A stretch of 64,000 bases of DNA from Vibrio diazotrophicus (GTDB lineage Bacteria; Pseudomonadota; Gammaproteobacteria; Enterobacterales; Vibrionaceae). Position 1 is the stretch's first letter. Every line of letters begins with the position of its first letter. A program made the translations under genes and the position numbers. The stretch is from positions 434,001 to 498,000 of the forward strand of contig NZ_CP151843.1 of NCBI RefSeq assembly GCF_038452265.1. Reading direction: 5' to 3'. The notes under the pieces were generated by a model, which saw only the letters and a list, made by a program, of their open reading frames with translations, was not told where the DNA came from and did no database searches. Of this stretch, positions 9,382 to 17,810 are shown one piece after another.

Positions 9382-9399
9382 TGTAAACTTATCTTTACT
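9382..9399 (-). promoter_or_regulatory. TyrR-box-like site next to the tyrP start
   Basis: TGTAAA, six bases, TTTACT. The TyrR consensus is TGTAAA-N6-TTTACA, so 11 of 12 fixed bases match. It lies only two bases from the start codon, overlapping the ribosome binding region, which fits repression. Confidence 0.6.
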
Positions 9400-9526
9400 G
9401 TGTTGTGTTGCTTAAGATTATGTTCGAATATTGACCAGTAAATGTGGTTTTATTCGCTGGTTTTGCGACATTTTGTAGAACTTATCTGTAAACGTCAATC
9501 AATTTGTACAGATTAAACTCCATTGA

Positions 9527-9544
9527 TGTAAATAAATGTTTACG
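9527..9544 (-). promoter_or_regulatory. second TyrR-box-like site upstream of tyrP
   Basis: TGTAAA, six bases, TTTACG, again 11 of 12 consensus bases, about 150 bases upstream of the start codon. It lies between divergent tyrP and acpH, about 115 bases from acpH. Paired strong and weak boxes are usual for TyrR-controlled promoters. Confidence 0.6.
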
Positions 9545-9658
9545 GATTGTTTGGTAAGTAATGTTATGGCTTATATGTTTGGTTTTTTAATTCAACTACT
9601 AAATATGAATACACTTATAATCAAGCGAACAGCCAAGGAAAGAGTCTAAGTTTTTAAT

Positions 9659-10240
9659 ATGAATTATCTTGCTCATTTACATATAGCAGAAGCATCAGAC
9701 AGCAATTTACTTGGCAATCTTTTGGGGGATTTCGTCAAGGGCAATCCGAGTGAGCAGTATTCAGAAGAAATCGTGCAAGGAATCAGACTCCATAGATGGG
9801 TAGATGCCTATACAGATAGCCATGAGGTCATGATTCTCGCTAAAGCCTTGTTTCCAGCAACAACTCGTCGTTTCTCACCCATCGCATTAGATATGTTTTG
9901 GGACCACTGTTTAGCCAAGCATTGGCAGAGTTTTCATTCACAGTCTTTACGGCAGTTTGTATTAGATGCGGAAAGGAAAGTTAAGATTGACCACTCTTCG
10001 TCTTTACCCGAGCGTTATATGATGGTGAGCGACAAAATGTGGCAAGGACGCTGGTTAGAGTCATACGCTGAATTTGAAAATATCCATTTCGCATTGCAAC
10101 GCATGTCTTTGCGAAGAGAAAGAATGAAACCTCTTGCTGAATGTTATGTCAGCCTTGAAGATTCCTATCAGGAGCTAGAGTCGCTTTTCTTTTCACTCTA
10201 TCCACAAGTATTAGAGAAAGCCAAAAGCATTCGCTTTTGA
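9659..10240 (+). CDS. acpH: acyl-carrier-protein phosphodiesterase
   Basis: A 193-residue protein, the length of E. coli AcpH. It starts MNYLAHLHIA and contains GNLLGDFVKG, GIRLHRWVDAYTDSH and DMFWDHCLAKHW, giving the His/Asp metal-binding set of this HD-like family. It removes the 4'-phosphopantetheine arm from holo-ACP, turning it back to apo-ACP in the cytoplasm. It is divergent from tyrP and is followed after about 100 bases by the helicase gene in the same direction. Confidence 0.92.
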   Translation: MNYLAHLHIAEASDSNLLGNLLGDFVKGNPSEQYSEEIVQGIRLHRWVDAYTDSHEVMILAKALFPATTRRFSPIALDMFWDHCLAKHWQSFHSQSLRQFVLDAERKVKIDHSSSLPERYMMVSDKMWQGRWLESYAEFENIHFALQRMSLRRERMKPLAECYVSLEDSYQELESLFFSLYPQVLEKAKSIRF

Positions 10241-10347
10241 TACAATCCGCCGCCCATCCTAGCAGCCAATGTTTTTATGTGTTTACCAATACAATCTTGG
10301 CGAGCTTTAGGTAATGAAATTTATATAGCTGAATTAATTGGTATCCG

Positions 10348-11616
10348 ATGTCTGAACAAACTCCTACCTTTCAAGAATTAGGTATTCAACCTGCTTTAGT
10401 GGCAACGCTAGCCAGTATTGGTATAGAAATTCCAACGGCTATCCAAACGCAGGCAATTCCTCAAGTATTAGAGGGGCGTGATGTATTGGCTGGAGCTCAA
10501 ACGGGAACGGGTAAAACGGCTGCGTTTGGTTTGCCTCTCATACAGCGTTTTATTAATAATCCCTCTGATCCTGAAAGAAAAGGTAAAGACATTCGCTCAT
10601 TGGTGTTGGTACCAACCCGAGAGTTGGCGCAACAAGTCTTTGATAATTTGACTGCGTATGCAAAAGGTCAAAACATCAAAATTGTGACCGCTTATGGTGG
10701 CACAAGCATGAAAGTACAGGTGAATAATCTCCGTGGCGGTGCAGACATTCTTATCGCCACGCCGGGGCGATTGTTGGATCATGCCCATGTTAAGACTCTG
10801 TATCTGGGTACGGTTGAAGTTTTGGTTCTGGATGAAGCCGATCGCATGCTGGACATGGGTTTTATGCCAGATATTCAAAGAGTGCTTCGTAAGCTGAATC
10901 GTGCTCGCCAAACGCTGTTTTTCTCCGCAACATTCGATAAAAAGATCAAAGAACTCGCTTACCGAATGATGATGGAACCTGTTGAAGTACAGGTATCACC
11001 AAGTAATTCAACAGCGGCAACGGTTAAGCAGATGGTTTACCCAGTGAACAAGAAGCGCAAGAGAGAGTTGCTTGCTTATCTAATTGGTTCAAGAAACTGG
11101 CAGCAAGTCCTAGTGTTCACAAAAACAAGGCAGGGTAGTGATGCGCTTGCTGCAGAGTTAAAACTAGACGGCATAAAAGCAGCATCCATCAACGGTGATA
11201 AGAGCCAAGGAGCAAGACAGAAAGCGCTTGATGACTTTAAAGCCGGAAAAATACGCGCACTGATTGCTACTGATGTAGCTGCCCGAGGCTTAGATATTGA
11301 ACAGCTAGAGCAAGTAGTGAACTACGACATGCCTTTTAAAGCTGAAGATTACGTACACCGAATTGGTCGTACTGGTCGAGCAGGTAAAGAGGGCTTAGCA
11401 GTATCGTTGATGAGTCAAGACGAAGAGCCGTTATTACATGCAATTGAACGTTTATTAGATGAAAGGTTACCGCAAGAGTGGTTGCAGGGATTCGAGCCGA
11501 GTATTGAACCAGTCTTTGATGATAACCAACCTGCAAAGCGTAACAGCCGCTCAGCGGAGAAACGTAAAATGAAAGCGAAGTTGAAAATCCATGCTAGCCG
11601 AGGCAAGAAAAAGTAG
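10348..11616 (+). CDS. rhlE: ATP-dependent RNA helicase, DEAD-box, RhlE type
   Basis: A 422-residue DEAD-box helicase. The motifs are in order: Q motif (FQELGIQPALVATLASIGIEIPTAIQTQ), AQTGTGKT (50-57), PTRELAQQ, DEAD (162-165), SAT, TDVAARGLDIEQ and HRIGRTGRAG. The C-terminal tail is short and basic (KRNSRSAEKRKMKAKLKIHASRGKKK), as in RhlE-like proteins that unwind structured RNA or help ribosome assembly. Subgroup assignment within DEAD-box proteins is likely but not certain. It ends at a hairpin shared with the convergent TetR gene. Confidence 0.9.
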   Translation: MSEQTPTFQELGIQPALVATLASIGIEIPTAIQTQAIPQVLEGRDVLAGAQTGTGKTAAFGLPLIQRFINNPSDPERKGKDIRSLVLVPTRELAQQVFDNLTAYAKGQNIKIVTAYGGTSMKVQVNNLRGGADILIATPGRLLDHAHVKTLYLGTVEVLVLDEADRMLDMGFMPDIQRVLRKLNRARQTLFFSATFDKKIKELAYRMMMEPVEVQVSPSNSTAATVKQMVYPVNKKRKRELLAYLIGSRNWQQVLVFTKTRQGSDALAAELKLDGIKAASINGDKSQGARQKALDDFKAGKIRALIATDVAARGLDIEQLEQVVNYDMPFKAEDYVHRIGRTGRAGKEGLAVSLMSQDEEPLLHAIERLLDERLPQEWLQGFEPSIEPVFDDNQPAKRNSRSAEKRKMKAKLKIHASRGKKK

Positions 11617-11651
11617 GCGGTTAGGACGCTAAACCAACTCCGAGTAAAACG

Positions 11652-11678
11652 ATAAGGGCTGCGTAACGCAGCCCTTAT
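11652..11678 (+). terminator. hairpin between convergent rhlE and TetR genes
   Basis: Twelve-base arms (ATAAGGGCTGCG / CGCAGCCCTTAT) with a TAA loop, 35 bases past the helicase stop and adjacent to the TetR-gene stop. The T-tract is weak on the plus strand, and on the minus strand a short TTTT follows the stem, so it probably serves both genes. Confidence 0.7.
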
Positions 11679-11679
11679 G

Positions 11680-12423
11680 CTATTGATTCGCGCTAATGCG
11701 CTTCTCGCACTCTTCTTCCCAGTCATAACGAACTTCGTACACCAGCTCTTTTACGCTGTTTGGACGCATGACATCTTGCTCAGGAATGCTGAACTTGTGA
11801 ATCATGATGTCATTGAACAGTGACCAGTGTTTCAATAGGCAAATATCTAAATCACGAGTTTCATCCGCCCATGTTTCTTTCATAAATGGAGTTAAGCTTG
11901 CTGCACCATGGCTAAACATGATCATTTGCCACTTTATTTCCCATACCTTAATCGGCGCGTTTGGGTACTCTTTGTTGTACAAGTCGGCTAAGCCTTCAAT
12001 AATCTCTTCTAGCTCACCTGCAGTATCAATAAAGTAATCAAACAAGGCTCCTTCTTGACGGACTGCGTCAGCAATAAACTGAATCGGTTGTTTAATGATG
12101 AGGCTGTGCGCCAGCAGATGCATGGTAAACCGATAGAGTTTTACGTTTACCGCGGTATCGTCAGGTATTTCAGATAATACTTTGTGTAAATAAAATTCCA
12201 TATAACTGTGCATACCATCACTAATGTAACGCCATATTTTTTCTTTGCTGCCAAAGTGGTGACGTATCAGGCTGTGTGATATACCCGCTTTCTCACTGAT
12301 ATTACGTAACGAAACACGAGCGTAGCCTAGCTCGCAAAATAAATTGGTGGCTTCCCGGAGAATATGCAGTCGAGTTTTATGGGCATCATCTGCGCTACGA
12401 CGCCCTTGTTTTTTATCAGTCAT
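11680..12423 (-). CDS. TetR-family transcriptional regulator
   Basis: A 247-residue protein. The N-terminal TetR DNA-binding domain spans about residues 15-65 (TRLHILREATNLFCELGYARVSLRNISEKAGISHSLIRHHFGSKEKIW). The C-terminal ligand and dimer domain is tryptophan-rich and matches no subfamily I recognise. The product is somewhat longer than typical TetR proteins (about 200). Palindromes directly upstream of its start codon could be its own operator. No adjacent target gene is obvious: neighbours are the convergent helicase and, upstream in the same direction, ltaE. Confidence 0.88.
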   Translation of the reverse strand: MTDKKQGRRSADDAHKTRLHILREATNLFCELGYARVSLRNISEKAGISHSLIRHHFGSKEKIWRYISDGMHSYMEFYLHKVLSEIPDDTAVNVKLYRFTMHLLAHSLIIKQPIQFIADAVRQEGALFDYFIDTAGELEEIIEGLADLYNKEYPNAPIKVWEIKWQMIMFSHGAASLTPFMKETWADETRDLDICLLKHWSLFNDIMIHKFSIPEQDVMRPNSVKELVYEVRYDWEEECEKRISANQ

Positions 12424-12428
12424 ATTGT

Positions 12429-12479
12429 GGTCTGTAGACCTTTTAAGGTTAAACGTTGTTCGATTAAACGAATTTAACC
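12429..12479. promoter_or_regulatory. candidate operator palindromes upstream of the TetR gene
   Basis: GGTCTGTAGACC (12429-12440) is a perfect palindrome apart from its two centre bases. It overlaps CCTTTTAAGG (12439-12448), a perfect ten-base palindrome. Just beyond, GGTTAAA (12447-12453) and TTTAACC (12473-12479) form an inverted pair. Auto-regulation through such sites next to the start codon is usual for TetR proteins; no binding is shown. Confidence 0.4.
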
Positions 12480-12685
12480 GAACCTTCGGGTAGCAGTACT
12501 GAGTTGTTTGTTCTGCGTTATCGCTTAGATGCTAAGAGTGTTTCACGCCATCGTCGTGGCCATGTATGAATAACTCATAAGTTGCGATAATAAACATTGC
12601 AAAAGGTCAACAGACTCAATTTATTCATTGCTGTGTATGAGCGACCTTTTACCAGAATTTACGGAAATTTTCACGGAAAAGAGAG

Positions 12686-12738
12686 TTATCAATAATCCAA
12701 TTGTGCGCTGATACGCAGCATAAGAGGATTATTGATAA
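12686..12738 (-). repeat. long perfect inverted repeat after ltaE
   Basis: Thirteen-base arms (TTATCAATAATCC at 12686-12698 and GGATTATTGATAA at 12726-12738) are separated by 27 bases that hold a smaller inverted pair (TGCG/CGCA). It begins eight bases past the ltaE stop, so it may be its transcription end, but there is only a broken T-tract. The rest of the 12424-12745 gap holds the operator palindromes near the TetR start and nothing else I can assign. Confidence 0.6.
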
Positions 12739-12745
12739 GAAAAAC

Positions 12746-13750
12746 CTAAAGTAGAGAACTCAGTTTGTTGAGCAACAGATCAATGTCTTCGCGGGTAACA
12801 TCTTGGTGTGTAACAAATCGAATAGGATTGCCCGGAGATACAATAATATTGTCTCGTTTTAGTTGATCAGCAATCGCATTGATATCAATATTTTCATCAA
12901 CTTTTGCAAACACAATATTCGTCTGAACCCACTCTGGGTTTAGTGAGAATCCCGGCAGTTGAGCAAGACCATAGGCCAAGTGTTTTGCATTGTCGTGATC
13001 GACTTTAAGCTGAGCCACTTGTTCTGTGAGAGCAAGTTTACCTGCTGCCGCCAAAATACCTGCTTGACGCATACCGCCGCCGAGCATTTTTCGAATACGC
13101 CTTGCTTTGGCAATGTATTCTTTGCTTCCTAATAGCAAAGAGCCAATAGGAGCACACAAACCTTTAGAAAGGCAAATGGTCATAGAATCAAAATACTGAG
13201 CAATGTTCTTTACGTCAGTATCCAATGCAACGGCTGCGTTATAAACGCGAGCTCCGTCCAAATGCAGTTTGAGATTATGCTGATCGACGAACTCTCTCGC
13301 TTGCTTTAAATACTCCATTGGCAGCACTTTACCGTTAATAGTATTTTCCAAGCTCAAGAGGCGAGTCCGTGCGAAATGAAAATCGTCGGGCTTGATTGCT
13401 GCTTTTAACTTTGCAAAATCAATTGTGCCATCAGGATTGTTTTCGATTGGCTGAGGTTGGATTGAGCCTAATACCGCCGCGCCGCCTGCTTCAAACTTAT
13501 AGTTATGCGCTTGTTGACCACATAGATACTCATCGCCACGATCGCAATGAGACATTAAACCCAGCAAGTTTGCTTGTGTTCCTGACGTGGTGAACAGCGC
13601 AGCTTCAAAACCGTGTCTTTCTGCTGCCCATGTTTCAAGTTTATTGACAGTAGGGTCATCACCATAAACATCATCGCCGACTTCGGCATGAGCCATTGCT
13701 TCGCGCATGGCTTGAGTAGGTTTAGTAACAGTATCAGAACGAAAATCCAT
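12746..13750 (-). CDS. ltaE: low-specificity L-threonine aldolase
   Basis: A 334-residue PLP enzyme of normal length. It starts MDFRSDTVTKPTQAMREAMA, the family signature, followed by GDDVYGDDPTVN, TTSGTQANLLGLM and LHLDGARVYNA. The PLP lysine is K196 in CLSKGLCAPIGS. It splits threonine and allo-threonine to glycine and acetaldehyde in the cytoplasm. It lies 28 bases downstream of the Nudix gene on the same strand, so the two are likely co-transcribed. A long inverted repeat follows its stop. Confidence 0.95.
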   Translation of the reverse strand: MDFRSDTVTKPTQAMREAMAHAEVGDDVYGDDPTVNKLETWAAERHGFEAALFTTSGTQANLLGLMSHCDRGDEYLCGQQAHNYKFEAGGAAVLGSIQPQPIENNPDGTIDFAKLKAAIKPDDFHFARTRLLSLENTINGKVLPMEYLKQAREFVDQHNLKLHLDGARVYNAAVALDTDVKNIAQYFDSMTICLSKGLCAPIGSLLLGSKEYIAKARRIRKMLGGGMRQAGILAAAGKLALTEQVAQLKVDHDNAKHLAYGLAQLPGFSLNPEWVQTNIVFAKVDENIDINAIADQLKRDNIIVSPGNPIRFVTHQDVTREDIDLLLNKLSSLL

Positions 13751-13778
13751 CTTATTTCCTTATAACCAACTTAACTTA

Positions 13779-14294
13779 TTATAAATATCCACATAGCTTC
13801 GCTTTGCTCAGGCAAGCGATAGTCTTAGAGTCTGTAATCTCGCCACTTATGATCTTTTGCTCAATTTCTGCCACTGAAAAAGTGATGACATCAATGACTT
13901 CGTCATCATCGCAGCTATACCTAGATGTTTTCACAAGGTTTTTCGCGATAAACAGATGCTGAATTTCATCACAGAAACCCGCTAAAGGAGTGAACAGACC
14001 TAAACTAATAAAGGAATCACTGCTGTAGCCTGTTTCTTCTTCGAGTTCTCGTTGAGCGCAAACAAGTGGTGATTCTTGGTTTTCAATTGTTCCCGCCGGA
14101 AGTTCTAGTAGCCACTTTTTCAGCGAAGGTCGGAACTGATTGATCATGACAATTTGGTTGTCTTCAGTGACCGGAAGAATGACTGCGGCACCAGGATGCA
14201 CAATAGTTGTGTGTTTGACGTTATTACCGTTGGGAAGTACGACATTCTCTTCAACAAGAGAAATGCGTTTCCACGAGTGTATGGTATTGCTCAT
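13779..14294 (-). CDS. Nudix hydrolase (ADP-ribose pyrophosphatase-like)
   Basis: The full Nudix box GX5EX7REUXEEXGU is present, reading GTIENQE, seven residues, then RELEEETGY. The context VHPGAAVILPVTEDNQIVMINQFR and LELPAGTIE resembles ADP-ribose/nucleoside-diphosphate-sugar pyrophosphatases (NudF/NudE type). Reading from further upstream would add 27 residues (from 14375), but MSNTIHSWKRISLVEENVV at 14294 fits the family start and gives 171 residues. No strong ribosome binding site is seen at either start. It is the first gene of a probable pair with ltaE. The substrate is not certain. Confidence 0.88.
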   Translation of the reverse strand: MSNTIHSWKRISLVEENVVLPNGNNVKHTTIVHPGAAVILPVTEDNQIVMINQFRPSLKKWLLELPAGTIENQESPLVCAQRELEEETGYSSDSFISLGLFTPLAGFCDEIQHLFIAKNLVKTSRYSCDDDEVIDVITFSVAEIEQKIISGEITDSKTIACLSKAKLCGYL

Positions 14295-14581
14295 ACAAAA
14301 ATAGTTCTTATCGGTGGAGGAGAGCCACTTTGGCGTAGTACGTCTACCATATCGTATTTGGTTGCAGAATCTCAATCGGAAATAAATTCAACGTCGAAAA
14401 TTCATATGGTTGTTATGAGCGCTATGTCGCATAAGTGCAAACTATGATTACATCATTTTGCACATTAGGTAGATCTGATATAACAGTCCGTCCAAATTCG
14501 GATTATAGTTGTAACCAAATGATAACAAATGTGTAAAATTTTATATAAGAACGAATTTAGGTATTGCTTAGGAGTGCAAGC

Positions 14582-16240
14582 ATGATCAGTCCAACTCAAG
14601 CCTCTCATGGACAAAAAGCGTTATTGTCAGAACGTATTAATAAGCTCTCCAAAGCTCTCTCTGATGGTGTTTACGAAAGAGAAAGTACCATTAAACTTTG
14701 CTTGCTAGCGGCTCTAGCTGGTGAAAGTGTCTTCCTTTTAGGCCCTCCCGGCATCGCAAAAAGTCTTATCGCGAAACGACTCATTCAAGCTTTTGATAAC
14801 AGCAGTTATTTTGAATATTTGATGACCCGTTTCTCCACGCCTGAAGAAGTGTTTGGCCCACTCAGCATCCAAGAACTGAAAGATAACGGACGATATGTTC
14901 GTTTAACAAATGGTTATCTTCCTACCGCGCAGGTCGTTTTTCTGGACGAAATTTGGAAAGCCGGTCCAGCGATTCTGAATACGCTTCTTACGGTCGTTAA
15001 CGAAAAAACATTTAAAAACGGCAGTGATATTGAACGTGTACCAATGCGTTTGCTGATCTCTGCATCCAACGAGTTGCCTGATGAAGACAGCGGTCTTGAA
15101 GCTTTGTATGACCGAATGCTGGTGCGAGTGTTCGTCAACCGAATCCAGAACAAACAGAATTTCAAATCCATGCTCACAGTTGGTACGCCTCAAGAAGCTC
15201 GTATTCCAGAAGGTTTGGCGATCACAGACCAAGAATATCATCTGTGGCAGCAACAGTTAGATAGCCTCACTCTGAGCGATGATGTATTTGAAAAACTCTA
15301 TCAGCTTAAGAACATGTTGGAATCAGCGGTGGAAGACAGCAATTTGTCGACTCATGACATGTATGTGTCTGACCGACGTTGGAAGAAAGCAGTGAAGTTG
15401 TTAAAGGCGAGCGCTTTCTTTAATGGTCGTGATGCGATTAATCCTTTGGATATTCTATTGCTGCAAGACTGTTTATGGAACAGTCCTGAGTCACGTGAAG
15501 TGGTTCATAGTGTCGTAAAAGAGTTCGCACTACGTTACGCCTTCGATCAAATGGAAGTTGAACATCAAATTTCACTTTGCCGCGAAGAGTTAGCCTCGAT
15601 TCAGGATGAGCTGGAATCAGAGTTTGGCATGATGTTGTCGCTTGAGACGGCTACAGGCCTGATAAAGAAAAAAGTCATCAATCAGTACGATATCAAAGGC
15701 GCTAAGAGCTATAAAGTCGGTGCGGCTTATGATCTCGTTAAGCTGGTTTTATTACAAAGTAATATGTCGGTGTCTGAGTCTGAGAAAGGGGACAGCCGTT
15801 GGGTTTATGTTCCAAAGAGTGAATTAGAAAGAGTCATTAAAGATGGTGAAGGTGATGTCTACGGTTACGTCAACCAAAACACCAATATGTGCAGACTCAA
15901 ATTCGATGTTGATGCGACAAACAATTTGGTGATTAAAGACATCGCTAACCGCTCTGTCATGGTGTCATTAGTGACAAAAGAGGGATTGGACCAAGGGTTG
16001 TATCAAGACTGGTTGGCAAAAACTGAGCAAGCGATGGCGCAGCTAAAACACGCAGAACATCATTTACGCAAAGTACGTTCTGTATTCCATGGAGCGTTGC
16101 CTCACAACTTTATTGACCCAACTTTACCAACAGCGATGGAAGCAACATTGCATATGCTTCAGCAGCTGTTGGAAGCGACACAAACTGAATGCGAGAAAAG
16201 CGCGCAGCGTTATCGAAATCTCGCTCAGTTTTTTGAATAG
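14582..16240 (+). CDS. ravA: MoxR-type AAA+ ATPase RavA
   Basis: A 552-residue protein. Walker A is GPPGIAKS (54-61), Walker B is VFLDEIWKA (D122, E123), followed by sensor ISASNELP. The long C-terminal helical region matches RavA of the MoxR family. In E. coli RavA works with ViaA, and it binds the lysine decarboxylase LdcI and respiratory complexes. An in-frame TTG at 14564 is open, but the ATG at 14582 has AGGAG seven bases upstream and is chosen. Its partner viaA starts nine bases after the stop. Confidence 0.94.
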   Translation: MISPTQASHGQKALLSERINKLSKALSDGVYERESTIKLCLLAALAGESVFLLGPPGIAKSLIAKRLIQAFDNSSYFEYLMTRFSTPEEVFGPLSIQELKDNGRYVRLTNGYLPTAQVVFLDEIWKAGPAILNTLLTVVNEKTFKNGSDIERVPMRLLISASNELPDEDSGLEALYDRMLVRVFVNRIQNKQNFKSMLTVGTPQEARIPEGLAITDQEYHLWQQQLDSLTLSDDVFEKLYQLKNMLESAVEDSNLSTHDMYVSDRRWKKAVKLLKASAFFNGRDAINPLDILLLQDCLWNSPESREVVHSVVKEFALRYAFDQMEVEHQISLCREELASIQDELESEFGMMLSLETATGLIKKKVINQYDIKGAKSYKVGAAYDLVKLVLLQSNMSVSESEKGDSRWVYVPKSELERVIKDGEGDVYGYVNQNTNMCRLKFDVDATNNLVIKDIANRSVMVSLVTKEGLDQGLYQDWLAKTEQAMAQLKHAEHHLRKVRSVFHGALPHNFIDPTLPTAMEATLHMLQQLLEATQTECEKSAQRYRNLAQFFE

Positions 16241-16248
16241 GAGACATC

Positions 16249-17694
16249 ATGCTTGGCGCTGATGGATTAAACCTCGCTCTTATGATTGCAGACAGCGGCA
16301 TTATTGATACCGCAGTTAATGATCTCCTTGCTCGCTCACAAGTGATGTTGATGGCGGAAGATCGTGGTGTTCGGTCTACGGTAAAAAATCACTTATTGAA
16401 ATGGCGTGGTAGCGTTAAAAAACGTATCACACGAGTATGTGAGACTGAGCGCTTTCAGCAAGAGCTTAGCTACTATCAAGAAGTGATTCACTGGGACGAA
16501 GAGACCTTTTTCGACCGTATTGATGATGTGATCAAAAAGCTTGAATGGCACTCCGCCTTCTATTTACAAGCACGACGTTTGATGGAAAAGAACAAGGGTG
16601 TTTATAACCCTATGTTCCCTCATTTCTTTTGTGACCAATGGTACAAGTCATTAAGCGATGCAATTAAGCAAGCTCAAGTGATGGAACTGGAAACGAACAA
16701 AGAAAAACTCCTGACGGATCTTTATCAGCGTATGGAAACCATGCGCAATATGGATAAGGTCACCGAAGCGGGTGATGAAAGCAGTGTCGGCAGGCTGTGG
16801 GATATGGCTTCTGCTAAATTAAGCCGCAGTGACCTAACAGTTATGAAGCGCCATGCCGAGTTTTTGAAAAAACATCACGCGTTGCAAGAGATAGCGGAAA
16901 GCTTAGGCCGAATGGCAAGTGACGTTGATGATCCAGATTTAAATCGCTCACCTACCGAAGAACCACAAATGGTGGAAGAGAAGTCCGATGAAGCGACAGA
17001 CGACATTGTCGGTATTCATGAGAGTGATGATCTTAATAAGATGCTGCCAAATGAAACCCTCTTTCTCGCTTACCCAGAGCTTGAAGTGGTTTTCTATAAA
17101 CACTTAGTTGATAAGCGTTTGATGAACTATCGGATGCAAGGTAAGTCACGCACACTTCGAAAAGTTCGTGCGCATAAGCCAGATAACAAGAAAGCAGATA
17201 TCGAAAAAGGGCCTTTCATCGTCTGTGTTGACGCATCTGGTTCGATGCATGGTTTTCCTGAGCAATGTGCAAAAGCGATGGCTTACGCATTGATGCAAAT
17301 TGCTTTAGCCGAAGACCGTGATTGTTATGTCATGCTGTTTTCTACTGAACACATCACTTATGAGTTGACCAAGCAGGATGGCTTGCGAGAAGTGAGTGAC
17401 TTTTTGAGCTACTCATTCCACGGTGGTACAGACTTAGAGCCAGTACTGAAAAAGTCAGTGGAATTAATGGCTGACGGCACATATAAGAATGCCGATTTGG
17501 TGGTGATTTCTGACTTCATCGCGCCTAAGCAGAATGAGGAAGTTCTCGCTAAGGTTAATGGATTAAAGGCCGCGAAAAATCGCTTTCATGCCATCAGTTT
17601 GTCGCGCTATGGCAACCCAGAACTAATGAGTATGTTTGACCATTGCTGGCGTTATCATCCTAATATCTTTGGGCGCATAGCAAAGCAGTGGTAA
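16249..17694 (+). CDS. viaA: VWA-domain protein ViaA, RavA partner
   Basis: A 481-residue protein with an N-terminal helical region and a C-terminal von Willebrand factor A domain at about 320-475. The MIDAS motif is DASGS (328-332), with the later FHGGTDLEP threonine loop and VVISDF acidic site also present. It is the standard partner of RavA, immediately downstream with an AGGAG-like site before its ATG. The pair is transcribed as one operon and ends at a strong bidirectional terminator. Confidence 0.94.
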   Translation: MLGADGLNLALMIADSGIIDTAVNDLLARSQVMLMAEDRGVRSTVKNHLLKWRGSVKKRITRVCETERFQQELSYYQEVIHWDEETFFDRIDDVIKKLEWHSAFYLQARRLMEKNKGVYNPMFPHFFCDQWYKSLSDAIKQAQVMELETNKEKLLTDLYQRMETMRNMDKVTEAGDESSVGRLWDMASAKLSRSDLTVMKRHAEFLKKHHALQEIAESLGRMASDVDDPDLNRSPTEEPQMVEEKSDEATDDIVGIHESDDLNKMLPNETLFLAYPELEVVFYKHLVDKRLMNYRMQGKSRTLRKVRAHKPDNKKADIEKGPFIVCVDASGSMHGFPEQCAKAMAYALMQIALAEDRDCYVMLFSTEHITYELTKQDGLREVSDFLSYSFHGGTDLEPVLKKSVELMADGTYKNADLVVISDFIAPKQNEEVLAKVNGLKAAKNRFHAISLSRYGNPELMSMFDHCWRYHPNIFGRIAKQW

Positions 17695-17757
17695 CCGATA
17701 TTCAGTACTAATGCCAGTTAGCCTTAACAACTAGCGCTGGTTAAAATCCGCAAAAGA

Positions 17758-17780
17758 AAAGGGAGGTGTAACCTCCCTTT
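17758..17780. terminator. bidirectional terminator between viaA and the flavin oxidoreductase gene
   Basis: Perfect ten-base arms (AAAGGGAGGT / ACCTCCCTTT) around a three-base loop, between two convergent genes. A- and T-rich flanks on both sides allow use in either direction. Confidence 0.88.
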
Positions 17781-17810
17781 GTTGTATCTAAGGCAATTTA
17801 TTCAGTGCTT

